Assembly (NCBI GenBank): GCA_046329435.1
Contig: JAXLUR010000008.1
Span: forward strand, 310,001 to 374,000
DNA: 64,000 nt
Direction of reading: 5' to 3'
From: M3007 sp046329435
Lineage (GTDB): Bacteria > Bacteroidota > Bacteroidia > Chitinophagales > Saprospiraceae
Shown here: positions 47,192-55,527 of the stretch, in pieces
Layout: each line of letters starts with the position of its first letter
Position numbering within the stretch: position 1 is the stretch's first letter
The notes under the pieces: model-generated
Told to the model about the DNA's origin: nothing
What the model saw: the letters and a program-made list of their open reading frames with translations, nothing else
Databases searched by the model: none
Made by a program: the position numbers and the translations under genes

Positions 47192-48811
47192 ATGGAAACA
47201 AACGCCCAAAATAAAAGCCGCCATCTTCTGTTTTTTGCATTTAGATGGAAACCTTCTACGAAATGGAAAGATACGTCTGCCCCGCTCGATAAGCTGCTGG
47301 CCGCGCTGAAAGCGTCCGGCTGGGAGGAGGAGCAGCACAGTCTGGCGAAAAATTTCAGCGAATACAACTTTTTTCACGATTTCACGCATTCAGCGATATT
47401 TCGGGCGACCGACTCGACTTCCTCCGTCTGGAATTTTTATAAAACGCTACAAGGGCCTTTTATCCTGACCCTCAGCAACGCTGCCCTGGGCACAGGGCAG
47501 GAAGGCGAAACGACCGAGTTCAAACTGACGATCCTCCGCTGCCGACTTAATATTTACGAGCATGGGGTAGGGGTTCTGTCGCTGATGCTGGATAATACCG
47601 AACACGCGGACCCCGGGCAGGTGCTCGCCATCAACGATTTGATCCGCCGCCTATATCCGCAATACCTCGACTGGAACGAAGGCATACGCAAACCGCAAAG
47701 ACAAGGGTTGCTGCCCATTCGGGTGGGTATGGAGCCTTTTATCGAAGATTTTTCCGCCTATCCGGTGGATAATAACAGGGATCAGCTGACCAAACGTTTC
47801 CTTCCCCGCTATATCCTTGGCCTGCTCGGCGATGGTTTCAAAGCCGATCCGGCAGATGCCGGGGAAAGCGATTTTGTAATAGAACATGAATTCGACGACC
47901 GGCAGTTTATCGTCAGTTGTTATCTGAACGCCGAACTAAGCAAACAACTTTCGGCGAATAAGTCCGACGGTGAGCCCGCCTGGCTGACCGATCCTTTCTG
48001 GTATGCTTATGTGTTTGCCGACAAAGGAGAACCTTCGATAAAAAACAAGGCGATGATGGCGACCCAGCTCGAACAGGCCACTTACCCGCGCTGGACCGAA
48101 GGAGGTACTTTTTACGGCGCATCCCGCTATTCTTTTGTCTCGCTGGCTTCGCCTGAAAACGGCTGGGTGATGGGCCCCATGTCGGGCAATTATGCGCGCC
48201 TGGTCGAACTCTGTCTGATGCAGCGCGCCTCGGTGCTGCGCTTCCGGGAAGATGCTGCCGAAATCGCCAGACAATTGCCCGACAGCCGGCAACCGCGCGC
48301 CCTGACCGAACAAATCAGGCGCCTGTACGGCGAGTTCATCCGGTTTTCCAACCGCTTCAACTTTCAGGAAGCCACGACCTACGAACAGGGCATCGAACTG
48401 TACGACCTGTTGCGCCGCCAGATGCGTGTGGACGAGCAAGTCGGCGCGCTCAAAGCCGAATTGCAGGAACTGCACCAGTATGCCGCCGAACTGCACGAAA
48501 CGGCCCGCAACCGCACGCTCGACTGGCTCACATTTCTCGGCGCGGTGTTCCTGATTCCCACCTTTCTGGTGTCTTACTTCGGGTTTTACGATTCCTGGAA
48601 AACGCTTTGGGAGCGCTGCCACATCCTGCTGTTCTGGACGCTTGCTGTCGGCATCGGCATCGCCGCCCTGGTATTTTACTTTGGCCTGCTGCACCGGGGC
48701 GGTATCTGGCGCGCCGTCGGGGTCGTGCTGCTGGTCGCCTATATGGTCGTTGCCCTGTCGATGCCGCTGCTGCTGGAATGGTTCCCGCAGTGGTTCGGCC
48801 TGTCCCGTTAA
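47192..48811 (+). CDS. CorA-like membrane protein, likely type III CRISPR effector
   Basis: The ATG at 47192 is preferred (METNAQNKSRHLLFF); a TTG lies 33 bp upstream. The 539-residue protein has a long cytosolic mixed alpha/beta region, a helical stretch ('QVGALKAELQELHQYAAELHETARNRTLDWLTFLG', in pieces), then three membrane helices near the C-terminus. The layout of helix, TM1 ('LTFLGAVFLIPTFLVSYFGFYD'), short loop and TM2 follows CorA channels, with the GMN selectivity motif replaced by YFGFYD and one helix extra. CorA-like proteins accompany type III-B systems of Bacteroidota and, in Bacteroides fragilis, respond to SAM-AMP made by Cas10. As first gene of the cmr operon it is inferred to be the signalling effector. 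The assignment is moderate. Confidence 0.6.
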   Translation: METNAQNKSRHLLFFAFRWKPSTKWKDTSAPLDKLLAALKASGWEEEQHSLAKNFSEYNFFHDFTHSAIFRATDSTSSVWNFYKTLQGPFILTLSNAALGTGQEGETTEFKLTILRCRLNIYEHGVGVLSLMLDNTEHADPGQVLAINDLIRRLYPQYLDWNEGIRKPQRQGLLPIRVGMEPFIEDFSAYPVDNNRDQLTKRFLPRYILGLLGDGFKADPADAGESDFVIEHEFDDRQFIVSCYLNAELSKQLSANKSDGEPAWLTDPFWYAYVFADKGEPSIKNKAMMATQLEQATYPRWTEGGTFYGASRYSFVSLASPENGWVMGPMSGNYARLVELCLMQRASVLRFREDAAEIARQLPDSRQPRALTEQIRRLYGEFIRFSNRFNFQEATTYEQGIELYDLLRRQMRVDEQVGALKAELQELHQYAAELHETARNRTLDWLTFLGAVFLIPTFLVSYFGFYDSWKTLWERCHILLFWTLAVGIGIAALVFYFGLLHRGGIWRAVGVVLLVAYMVVALSMPLLLEWFPQWFGLSR

Positions 48812-48839
48812 ATTCCGCTAACCATCAATTGTCTGCAAT

Positions 48840-50060
48840 ATGTATCAAACCGTTTTTAACCTCAAACAAGAAACCCCGATCATTCATTTTCTGCATGATC
48901 AACCGGGGGCTACACTGCGGGCTACGGAACTGAAACCGAAACTGGATCGGTTGATCCTTGCCGAACTGGGCCGTTCAGCGATACGCCAGGAATGGATATC
49001 CAGCGATGGCGCCAATGGTCATATATCCCTCGACTATAAAATAAGCATCCGACCTACGGGTAAAAGTTATCCTGTCAAATTGGACTCAGAACCAAAATTA
49101 GACAGGGAAACAGGAAAAGACAAGTATGAAACGCGTGCTTATCCGCATCTGTTGGCCAATATGGGAGGCAAAGATTATCAGGAGGATTTAAAAAACCTTG
49201 TATTGTATGACGGAGTTGAATTGGTGATTCGCACCTGGCACGATGAATTGCAAACCCATTTGAAGCGTTTTTTGCCCATATTGTTACTTAAAACCAATTT
49301 TGGCAACCGGGGCAGCAAAGGCTTCGGTTCATTCAGTTGCATAGCCATAGACGGCCAGCCCTTTCGCGGACGCCCGGGTTACCGCTATTGTTTCGACTGG
49401 CGTATGCGAGGTAATAATGTGGGAGAACAGCATAAAAACCTCTTTAATGCAATAAATTTTTTTTATAAATGTCTTCGTAGCGGTATCAACCAGGTCAACA
49501 AGAGTCAACAGACGGAGTTTTACTTCAAGTCGCTGATGTATGCCTATGCGAATGCTCAGAACCAAAAATGGGATAAATACACCATAAAAAATTTCTTTTT
49601 CACAGGCGGCCAACTTCCAGCAGAAAAAGCCGACTACCGTGATTGGTTAGGGCTATCGACAGAAGAAATGTGGGGCAGGCGATATAACGGACAAAAAGTA
49701 ACCAAAGACAGTCCGGATATCGAACGGTTCGCGTCTCCGATTTTTTTTAAACCGATTAGCGTCCGGGAAGGTCAATACAAGGTTTACATCGGTGTGCAAG
49801 CTGGCGGCGAGGAAATGGATGGCTTCCGAAACGCGACTATTGATGTCCATGTGAAAGGTAAACAGAAACTTACGCTTCACCCCGCCCGCCAATTTGATAT
49901 TCATGGATTTCTTCGCTTTGCCCTTGAAGAAACCGATATCGAAGAGCACCTTTTTCAATACGATAGAGATAATATTAATGATACGAACTATCACTTGTAT
50001 CGCGATATTATACACCCGATTTTTAGCAGTATTCACCAAAACCTCCCCCAGGAAGCATGA
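48840..50060 (+). CDS. cmr1: Cmr1-like RAMP subunit of the type III-B complex
   Basis: A 406-residue protein with the RAMP glycine-rich motif 'LLLKTNFGNRGSKGFGSFSC' near residue 145 and a second, weaker RRM-like half after residue 280 ('FASPIFFKPISVREGQYKVYIG'). Position just upstream of cas10 and length agree with Cmr1, which sits at the 3' end of the crRNA in the complex. GC content is clearly lower than in neighbouring genes (AT-rich runs around 49440-49600), suggesting a separate origin or relaxed codon use. Its TGA overlaps the cas10 start (ATGA). Confidence 0.75.
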   Translation: MYQTVFNLKQETPIIHFLHDQPGATLRATELKPKLDRLILAELGRSAIRQEWISSDGANGHISLDYKISIRPTGKSYPVKLDSEPKLDRETGKDKYETRAYPHLLANMGGKDYQEDLKNLVLYDGVELVIRTWHDELQTHLKRFLPILLLKTNFGNRGSKGFGSFSCIAIDGQPFRGRPGYRYCFDWRMRGNNVGEQHKNLFNAINFFYKCLRSGINQVNKSQQTEFYFKSLMYAYANAQNQKWDKYTIKNFFFTGGQLPAEKADYRDWLGLSTEEMWGRRYNGQKVTKDSPDIERFASPIFFKPISVREGQYKVYIGVQAGGEEMDGFRNATIDVHVKGKQKLTLHPARQFDIHGFLRFALEETDIEEHLFQYDRDNINDTNYHLYRDIIHPIFSSIHQNLPQEA

Positions 50061-51805
50061 AAACCTACCTCGCCATCACCATCGGCCCCATCTACCGAAC
50101 CATCGAACGCGCCAAAAAAACGCGGGAGTTGTGGGCGGCCAGTTTTTTGCTTTCCCAGTTGATGCGTATTCTGCTGGGAAAAGTAAAAAAATACGGGACG
50201 CCGCTTTCGCCTGATCTTTCGAGGCTCGACACCCCTGAAAAATACCACGGCGCCGGCATCTGGAACGACAACTGCTATTTCAGCGTACACCCGGGCATGG
50301 AAGACGACCTGCGCGCCGCATTGCCCGGAATCATCGGCCAGGCTAAACAGGAATTGCTCAACCTGATCCTGATCGACTGGGCCAACGACAAGGACAAACC
50401 AGCTACGGGCCTGTCCGAATCCGACCTGCGCGATATTCTGGCCCGACACTTTCACGCGCATGCCGTGCTCATCAAACACGAAAGTACGCCGCAACAGCCC
50501 GTACTGAAAGCCCTGAGCGCCCACACCGCCTCGGCCGAACTGCGCGACCGCTTCCCGGCGCAATACGACGACGCGGTGAGCAAGGCCCTGTTTCGCGGAA
50601 AAGCCATACGCGATCTGTATCACCTGGGTTTCGAAGCCGAAAACGAACCGGTTTTTACGCATTACCGCAATCGTTTTGAATCCGATAAAATGGAACGCCG
50701 CCTGCCTTCCCTGCTTGAAATCGGTATTCGGGAGTTTCGACGCGACGAATCGCTTTTTAAAAAAATCGTTGACAAAATATCCGACCGTCTCCAGGGCAAA
50801 TCCGACGATGCGGAATCCGAAGAAGAAAACCAGGCCATCATCCGGCTGCTCAAGCAGAAAAAAGACGCAAAAGGCCTTCCGTTGCTCAAAAAACGCCACA
50901 AGTACGTCGCTATCGTCCAGTCGGACGGCGACGGCGTAGGCAACCTGATTACCAGCGAACCGGACGAAGGGCGAATCAGGGCGATTTCCGAAGCCTTGAT
51001 GAATTTCTCCGTGCAGGCGGTGAAAAAGATTGTGGCCTACGACGGCCTGCCCGTGTACGCGGGCGGCGACGACCTGCTGTTTATGGCGCCTTTGCGCAAC
51101 CACCGGGGCCAAAACCTCTTCGATCTCATCCGGCAGATCAACGAGGTGTTTGCCGCCCAGAACCTACCCGAAGGCGCTTCTTTGTCGTTCGGCATATCCA
51201 TCTTTTACTACAAATACCCCCTGGGCGAAGCCCTGGAAAACGGCAGGGATCTGCTCAACAAACTCGCCAAAAAACTGGTCTATCACGAGGGCACGCTGCA
51301 AGGCCCCCTGCGGAAGAAAAAGGCGCTCGCCTTTCGCGTCATGCTGCACGGCGGGCAGTCCTTCGCCTCGGTATTGCGGCAAGACGGCGATACCTGGCGT
51401 GAATGGACCGGCCTGCTGGCCGCGCACGCCGGCAACGACGCGGCTTTTGTATCGGGGGTTATCCATTCGCTCGAACGCCTGGGCTGGCTGCTGCAGCAAG
51501 CCTGCGCGATGGGCACGGCCGAGGCATTTTTTGAAAAACATTTCAACGAGGCCAAAAACACGCCGCGCTGGGCTTTTGTCGAGCAAGTGCGCACCCTTGC
51601 AGAAGCCATCTACCGGGAATACGGTCCGCTCGACATCAAACCCGCCGATAAAAATCACTTCTTTACCAGCCAACTCGACCTGCCACCCGGCAAATACCCC
51701 AATGCGGATTATACGGACGACAAATTGCACGGCATGTATTGCAACAACCTCCTGTATTCCGCCCTCCGATTGATCCAATTCCTAAATGCCGAAGACCATG
51801 AGTAA
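50057..51805 (+). CDS. cas10: Cas10/Cmr2, GGDD palm polymerase without HD domain
   Basis: A 582-residue protein beginning 'MKTYLAITIGPIYRTIERAKKTRELWAASF' (in pieces), typical of Cmr2. The first palm has 'VAIVQSDGDGVGNLI' near residue 290 and the second the active GGDD ('VYAGGDDLLF') near 337, both intact. There is no HD motif and no room for that domain before the first palm, so ssDNA cleavage by Cas10 is not expected. The output is a nucleotide second messenger, either cyclic oligoadenylate or SAM-AMP; the CorA-like neighbour favours SAM-AMP by analogy. It overlaps cmr1 by 4 bp and cmr3 by 20 bp. Confidence 0.93.
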   Translation: MKTYLAITIGPIYRTIERAKKTRELWAASFLLSQLMRILLGKVKKYGTPLSPDLSRLDTPEKYHGAGIWNDNCYFSVHPGMEDDLRAALPGIIGQAKQELLNLILIDWANDKDKPATGLSESDLRDILARHFHAHAVLIKHESTPQQPVLKALSAHTASAELRDRFPAQYDDAVSKALFRGKAIRDLYHLGFEAENEPVFTHYRNRFESDKMERRLPSLLEIGIREFRRDESLFKKIVDKISDRLQGKSDDAESEEENQAIIRLLKQKKDAKGLPLLKKRHKYVAIVQSDGDGVGNLITSEPDEGRIRAISEALMNFSVQAVKKIVAYDGLPVYAGGDDLLFMAPLRNHRGQNLFDLIRQINEVFAAQNLPEGASLSFGISIFYYKYPLGEALENGRDLLNKLAKKLVYHEGTLQGPLRKKKALAFRVMLHGGQSFASVLRQDGDTWREWTGLLAAHAGNDAAFVSGVIHSLERLGWLLQQACAMGTAEAFFEKHFNEAKNTPRWAFVEQVRTLAEAIYREYGPLDIKPADKNHFFTSQLDLPPGKYPNADYTDDKLHGMYCNNLLYSALRLIQFLNAEDHE

Positions 51806-52934
51806 TACGCAAAAAGCCCTCGTCACCTTTACGCCCGCCGAGCCTTATTTCTTCGGCGGAGAAACCACCCACGGCAGCCCCGGCGAAGGCGCTGCTTACT
51901 ACGCCAGGAGCAACCCTTATCCGCAACAAACCACCCTTTGCGGCGCACTCCGCAACGCCCTGCGGCTTACGGGATATGATTTCGGTTTGAGCAGTTTCGA
52001 CCCGGACGACGAAAAACTGAACGCTTTCGGCCAATTGCTGAGCTTGTCTCCCATGTTTCTGGAAAGAAAACAAAAGGAGGAGAAAACATATTACCTCAAA
52101 CAAGCCTTGGACCGGCACAACAACGGCGCTCCTTTTACACTGACAGAACCTGGCGGGAAATGGCTGTATTTCGACGGCGATACCCAACAGGATGCCCCGG
52201 ACAAAGACCCCGTGCCGGCCTGGAAATCAGCCTTGTGGTCGGGTTACGACCCCAAAAACGACCTCTGCGATGCCTGGGTGTCGGCCGCCGCGGCCGCATC
52301 GCCCGTCGATACCGACGATATTTTCAGCATTTTCAATCGACCCGGCATACCGAAAAGCGAGCTGCACAACCCCAGCCCCGATGGCCCCGGATTGTTCAAA
52401 CAGGACCTGATGCGCCTCGAAGCCGGCTGGTCGTTCGCCCTGCTTGCCGAATTCGGGCCCGAAGTCGATCTGCCGCGCCTGAACGGGATGAGCCTCCAGC
52501 TGGGCGGCGAAAACTCCATTTTCAGGCTCGGCGTGGAAAAAACCGATCGCCGTTTTAATGACTTTTTTCCCAAAGATCAACTGTTTTATTCCGATCGCGT
52601 GGGCGGGAATCCTCGCCTGGTGCTGGTCTCCGATGCCTTTCTGCCCGATGAAGCCTGGAACGAAGTGGAAACCGCCGTCACGGCAACGGCCGACTTCCGG
52701 CACATCCAGACGCACAGTTCCCTGACCCGGGTCGGCAACCTGCATAACCGCAAACCCGGCGACAAAGGGTTTGGCAATTACAGCGCGAAACTGGCCAAAA
52801 GCGCCAAATACACCCTGCTGCAACGCGGTTCGGTGCTGGTGGCAAAAAACGCCGATCTCACAACACTGTGCGGCTACCTCGACCGTCAACCCTGGACAAT
52901 CATCGGCTTTAACCAATACTTCATTTACCCATAA
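51786..52934 (+). CDS. cmr3: Cmr3, type III-B RAMP subunit
   Basis: A 382-residue protein starting 'ALVTFTPAEPYFFGGETTHG', the typical Cmr3 N-terminus, with 'NPYPQQTTLCGALRNALR' (the segment facing the crRNA handle) and a C-terminal 'GNYSAKLAKSAKYTLLQRGSVLV'. Cmr3 and Cas10 bind the 8-nt 5' handle. The start is either ATG 51786 or ATG 51798; both lie within the end of cas10, indicating translational coupling. Confidence 0.88.
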   Translation: MPKTMSNTQKALVTFTPAEPYFFGGETTHGSPGEGAAYYARSNPYPQQTTLCGALRNALRLTGYDFGLSSFDPDDEKLNAFGQLLSLSPMFLERKQKEEKTYYLKQALDRHNNGAPFTLTEPGGKWLYFDGDTQQDAPDKDPVPAWKSALWSGYDPKNDLCDAWVSAAAAASPVDTDDIFSIFNRPGIPKSELHNPSPDGPGLFKQDLMRLEAGWSFALLAEFGPEVDLPRLNGMSLQLGGENSIFRLGVEKTDRRFNDFFPKDQLFYSDRVGGNPRLVLVSDAFLPDEAWNEVETAVTATADFRHIQTHSSLTRVGNLHNRKPGDKGFGNYSAKLAKSAKYTLLQRGSVLVAKNADLTTLCGYLDRQPWTIIGFNQYFIYP

Positions 52935-52943
52935 ACTATTGAC

Positions 52944-53690
52944 ATGGCAACACAACAAAAATATCAGACGCTGGTCTTCGGTATTCATGCCCTGACCAAT
53001 CTCCATCCCGGCGCCGGCGACAGTTTTTACGGGGCCGTGGACAAACTCGTGCAACGCGACCCGGCTACCCACCAGCCCACCGTACACAGCCACAGCCTGA
53101 AAGGCGCCCTGCGCGAATATTTCGATAAACAAACCGATCTCGGCAGCGACTTCGTGACCCACGTGTTCGGCTCCGAAATAGGCGGCAAGGCGGAACAAAC
53201 CCTGCAAGGCAACTACCGGTTTTTCAGGGTGCCGATCTGCTGGCCTTGCCCGTGCCCGAAAGCGACCTAATTCGCCCGACGCTTTCCACCTTTCAGCCTG
53301 GAAAAAGCCTGGACGGATTTCTCGCGCAAGGTCAATTTGCTCGGGGATAACGCCTGGACGCCCGCCAATCTGCAATCCGCGGTAAAAACGAAAATCGGCG
53401 TCGATTGGAAAATCGATCCGGAGAAATTCCGGGAAGCCTGCGACGAACTGCCCGTGGTGGCCCGCAACCAGCTCAATAATGGCATCAGCGAGAACCTGTG
53501 GTATGAAGAACTGGTGCCGCACCAGACCGTGCTGGGTATGATCGTTCAGGCAGATATGGATGCGCTCCGCCTCATGGAATTTACGCAGCATCTCGACGAA
53601 CAGGTCGTGCAAATCGGCGCCAACGCAACCGTCGGATACGGCTATTGCTGGTTCAAACTCCTGTCGAACACCACTCAAAACGCCGGATGA
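52944..53690 (+). pseudogene. cmr4: Cmr4 (backbone RNase subunit) with two compensating frameshifts
   Basis: The first part (52944-53220) reads 'FGIHALTNLHPGAGDSFYGAVDKLVQRDPATHQP' (in pieces) and 'HSHSLKGALREYF', classic Cmr4, including the Asp of the target-cleaving loop region in 'GAVDKLVQRD'. At the T run near 53219-53225 one base seems missing, and near 53297 one base seems extra. Reading the intervening 75 bp in the other frame restores 'QGADLLALPVPESDLIRPTLSTF', followed in the original frame by 'LEKAWTDFSRKVNLLGDNAW' and 'VQIGANATVGYGYCWFKLL'. The predicted intact protein is about 248 residues. Either the gene is a recent pseudogene, or these are sequencing errors; the homopolymer context favours error. 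Without Cmr4 the complex could not form its backbone. Confidence 0.85.
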
Positions 53691-54115
53691 TTATGAAAAG
53701 GATTAACAATCTGCTGAACGCGGCAATGACGGCGCTCCAAAACAGTAACCCGCGGATCGTCAATGACAAAAGTATGCTCAAGGAATACGACGGCTATGCT
53801 GCCGCTTTTGCGCCTTCGGTCATCACGGCCGGGCTGCGGGCTACCTTGTCGTTTTATACCGATGTGCACAAGGGCGAAAATAACGACACACCCCGCCGAA
53901 ATCATGTATTGAAGGTCTTGTACGACATTTACCAGTCGATGCCCGGTCATCTGACGGGCGAAAGCCTGCTCGATATCGCTCTGGAAACCAATCAAAGCGA
54001 CGAACGGCGGCTGCGGCAAGACCTGATCGATTGCTCGATTGCCCTCAAACTTGTCATGCGTAATTTCAAACAACTCGACGCGCCCCCCGCCGCGCCGGCA
54101 CAACCCAATGCCTGA
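53687..54115 (+). CDS. cmr5: Cmr5, small subunit of the type III-B complex
   Basis: The start ATG at 53687 overlaps the cmr4 stop (ATGA); a second ATG at 53693 gives the same protein less two residues. About 142 residues, almost all helical ('LLNAAMTALQNSN', 'YDGYAAAFAPSVITAGLRATLSF', 'NHVLKVLYDIYQSM', 'DLIDCSIALKLVMRNFKQL'), the usual Cmr5 bundle that lines the target RNA groove. A proline/alanine tail (PPAAPAQP) ends it. cmr6 starts 2 bp after the stop. Confidence 0.88.
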   Translation: MIMKRINNLLNAAMTALQNSNPRIVNDKSMLKEYDGYAAAFAPSVITAGLRATLSFYTDVHKGENNDTPRRNHVLKVLYDIYQSMPGHLTGESLLDIALETNQSDERRLRQDLIDCSIALKLVMRNFKQLDAPPAAPAQPNA

Positions 54116-54117
54116 CC

Positions 54118-55440
54118 ATGAATCTGAAGCACTTTTATTATCGCGGCTATTTTGACGGGCGTATCAAACTGACGCAGCCGCAAAAAGGAAGTGAGGAACG
54201 CAAAAAAAACCAGGAAGTGAATGAGAAGGCGTTTCGTTTGAAAAATGCCACGCTGGTATCCACTTCCCGGGTTCGTCCGTTTTCGACCGATCATCTGACT
54301 AAAATCGCCGGGCTTGAAACCGTCCCTCTGGTCGTTCAAAACCCCGGCTTGCTTCCCGGTATCGGTTACCCGCACGAGGTAGGTTACGAAGGCGAGTTGA
54401 AGCTCGGTTTTGGCTTCGACCATGTGTCTGGCTTGCCCGTATTGCCCGGTTCCTCGGTAAAAGGCGTGTTGCGCTCGGTATTTCCCGGGGTGGACTACGA
54501 CGAAGAAAACCCGCGCCTGTTCAAAAAACGTCCCGATGGCACGCGCCTGCAACCCGATGCCAAACAAAAAGTCAAAGCGCGGTTTATCCTGCGATTGCTG
54601 GAAGCCCTCGGGCTGGCCGTACCCGACGCGATGAAAGCCGACGGCGGCGTTTTGCTGGCCCACGCGCTCGAACTGTCCATTTTTGAAGGCTGGGATACGA
54701 GCGGGTTCTTTTCAGGCGTATCAGCGGCAGCGCGTCGGCCCATGCACCTCCACGACGTGTTTTTTGATGCCCAGCCCCGGCAATTCGGAGCCAACGCCCT
54801 GCTCGGCCGCGATGCGCTGACCCCGCATACCGCCGGAGCGCTGAAAAACCCCATCCCCCTGCCGTTTCTCAAAGTGATGCCCGGGGTGGTGTTTGCCTTC
54901 CCTTTCCGGCTGCATACAACGACGATCGGCGATCTCGAGCTCCGGCCGGAGCACAAGCGCCGTTTGTTTGCCGAAATCCTGTGTACGGTAGGCGCCGGGG
55001 CCAAGACGAATGTGGGCTACGGGCAGTTCGAGGCCGAAAACGCCGGCGACCGCATCCGCGCAGCGGCAGAGCAGGCAGGCCGCGGCCAGCCCCCCATAGC
55101 GCCCGCCGCACCCGCCGGTGGCGCGCAGCCTCGGCAGCCTGCAGTTGATCCCGCCACACCGTCTGAGGTCGCACCGCCCAGGGCGACCAGAGCGTTGAAA
55201 TTTGACCGAAACCTGAAAGGGAAAAAAGTGGTCGGGGAAGTGGTGGCCGTTGAAAATGGAATGGTTCATTTTCGCCTCGTCGATGTCGAAGGATTCGACG
55301 GAACGGTAGAAGAAGAAATACGGGAAGGCGTACTGCCCCGGTTCACACCGGGAAAACGTTTCGAGATGGAGGTCAGGGCAATTATTCCGGACCAAAACAA
55401 GATCGTTGCCAGAGTGACTTCTTTTACGCCGCTGAATTGA
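54118..55440 (+). CDS. cmr6: Cmr6 with C-terminal OB-like extension
   Basis: A 440-residue protein, longer than ordinary Cmr6. The RAMP core (about 60-320) has 'GLPVLPGSSVKGVLRSVFPG', 'DVFFDAQP', 'PFLKVMPGVVFAFPFRL' and 'TVGAGAKTNVGYGQF'. A low-complexity A/P-rich linker (about 325-360) leads to a terminal domain (about 365-440), 'GKKVVGEVVAVENGMVHFRL', 'RFEMEVRAIIPDQNKIVARV', with an S1/OB-fold-like pattern. This extra domain could bind RNA near the crRNA 3' end. It is the last gene of the cmr operon and a terminator follows. Confidence 0.88.
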   Translation: MNLKHFYYRGYFDGRIKLTQPQKGSEERKKNQEVNEKAFRLKNATLVSTSRVRPFSTDHLTKIAGLETVPLVVQNPGLLPGIGYPHEVGYEGELKLGFGFDHVSGLPVLPGSSVKGVLRSVFPGVDYDEENPRLFKKRPDGTRLQPDAKQKVKARFILRLLEALGLAVPDAMKADGGVLLAHALELSIFEGWDTSGFFSGVSAAARRPMHLHDVFFDAQPRQFGANALLGRDALTPHTAGALKNPIPLPFLKVMPGVVFAFPFRLHTTTIGDLELRPEHKRRLFAEILCTVGAGAKTNVGYGQFEAENAGDRIRAAAEQAGRGQPPIAPAAPAGGAQPRQPAVDPATPSEVAPPRATRALKFDRNLKGKKVVGEVVAVENGMVHFRLVDVEGFDGTVEEEIREGVLPRFTPGKRFEMEVRAIIPDQNKIVARVTSFTPLN

Positions 55441-55459
55441 GTATATGTATCTTTACCTA

Positions 55460-55498
55460 AACCGGGGCCTCCGTACATCGGGAGCCCCGGTTGTTTTT
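55460..55498 (+). terminator. Rho-independent terminator of the cmr operon
   Basis: AACCGGGGC (55460-55468) pairs with GCCCCGGTT (55484-55492), followed by GTTTTTG. It lies 20 bp after cmr6 and 30 bp before array 3, separating rightward cmr transcription from the leftward array transcript. Confidence 0.85.
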
Positions 55499-55527
55499 GA
55501 TGCTTGCTGCTTGGATAGGGCTGCACT

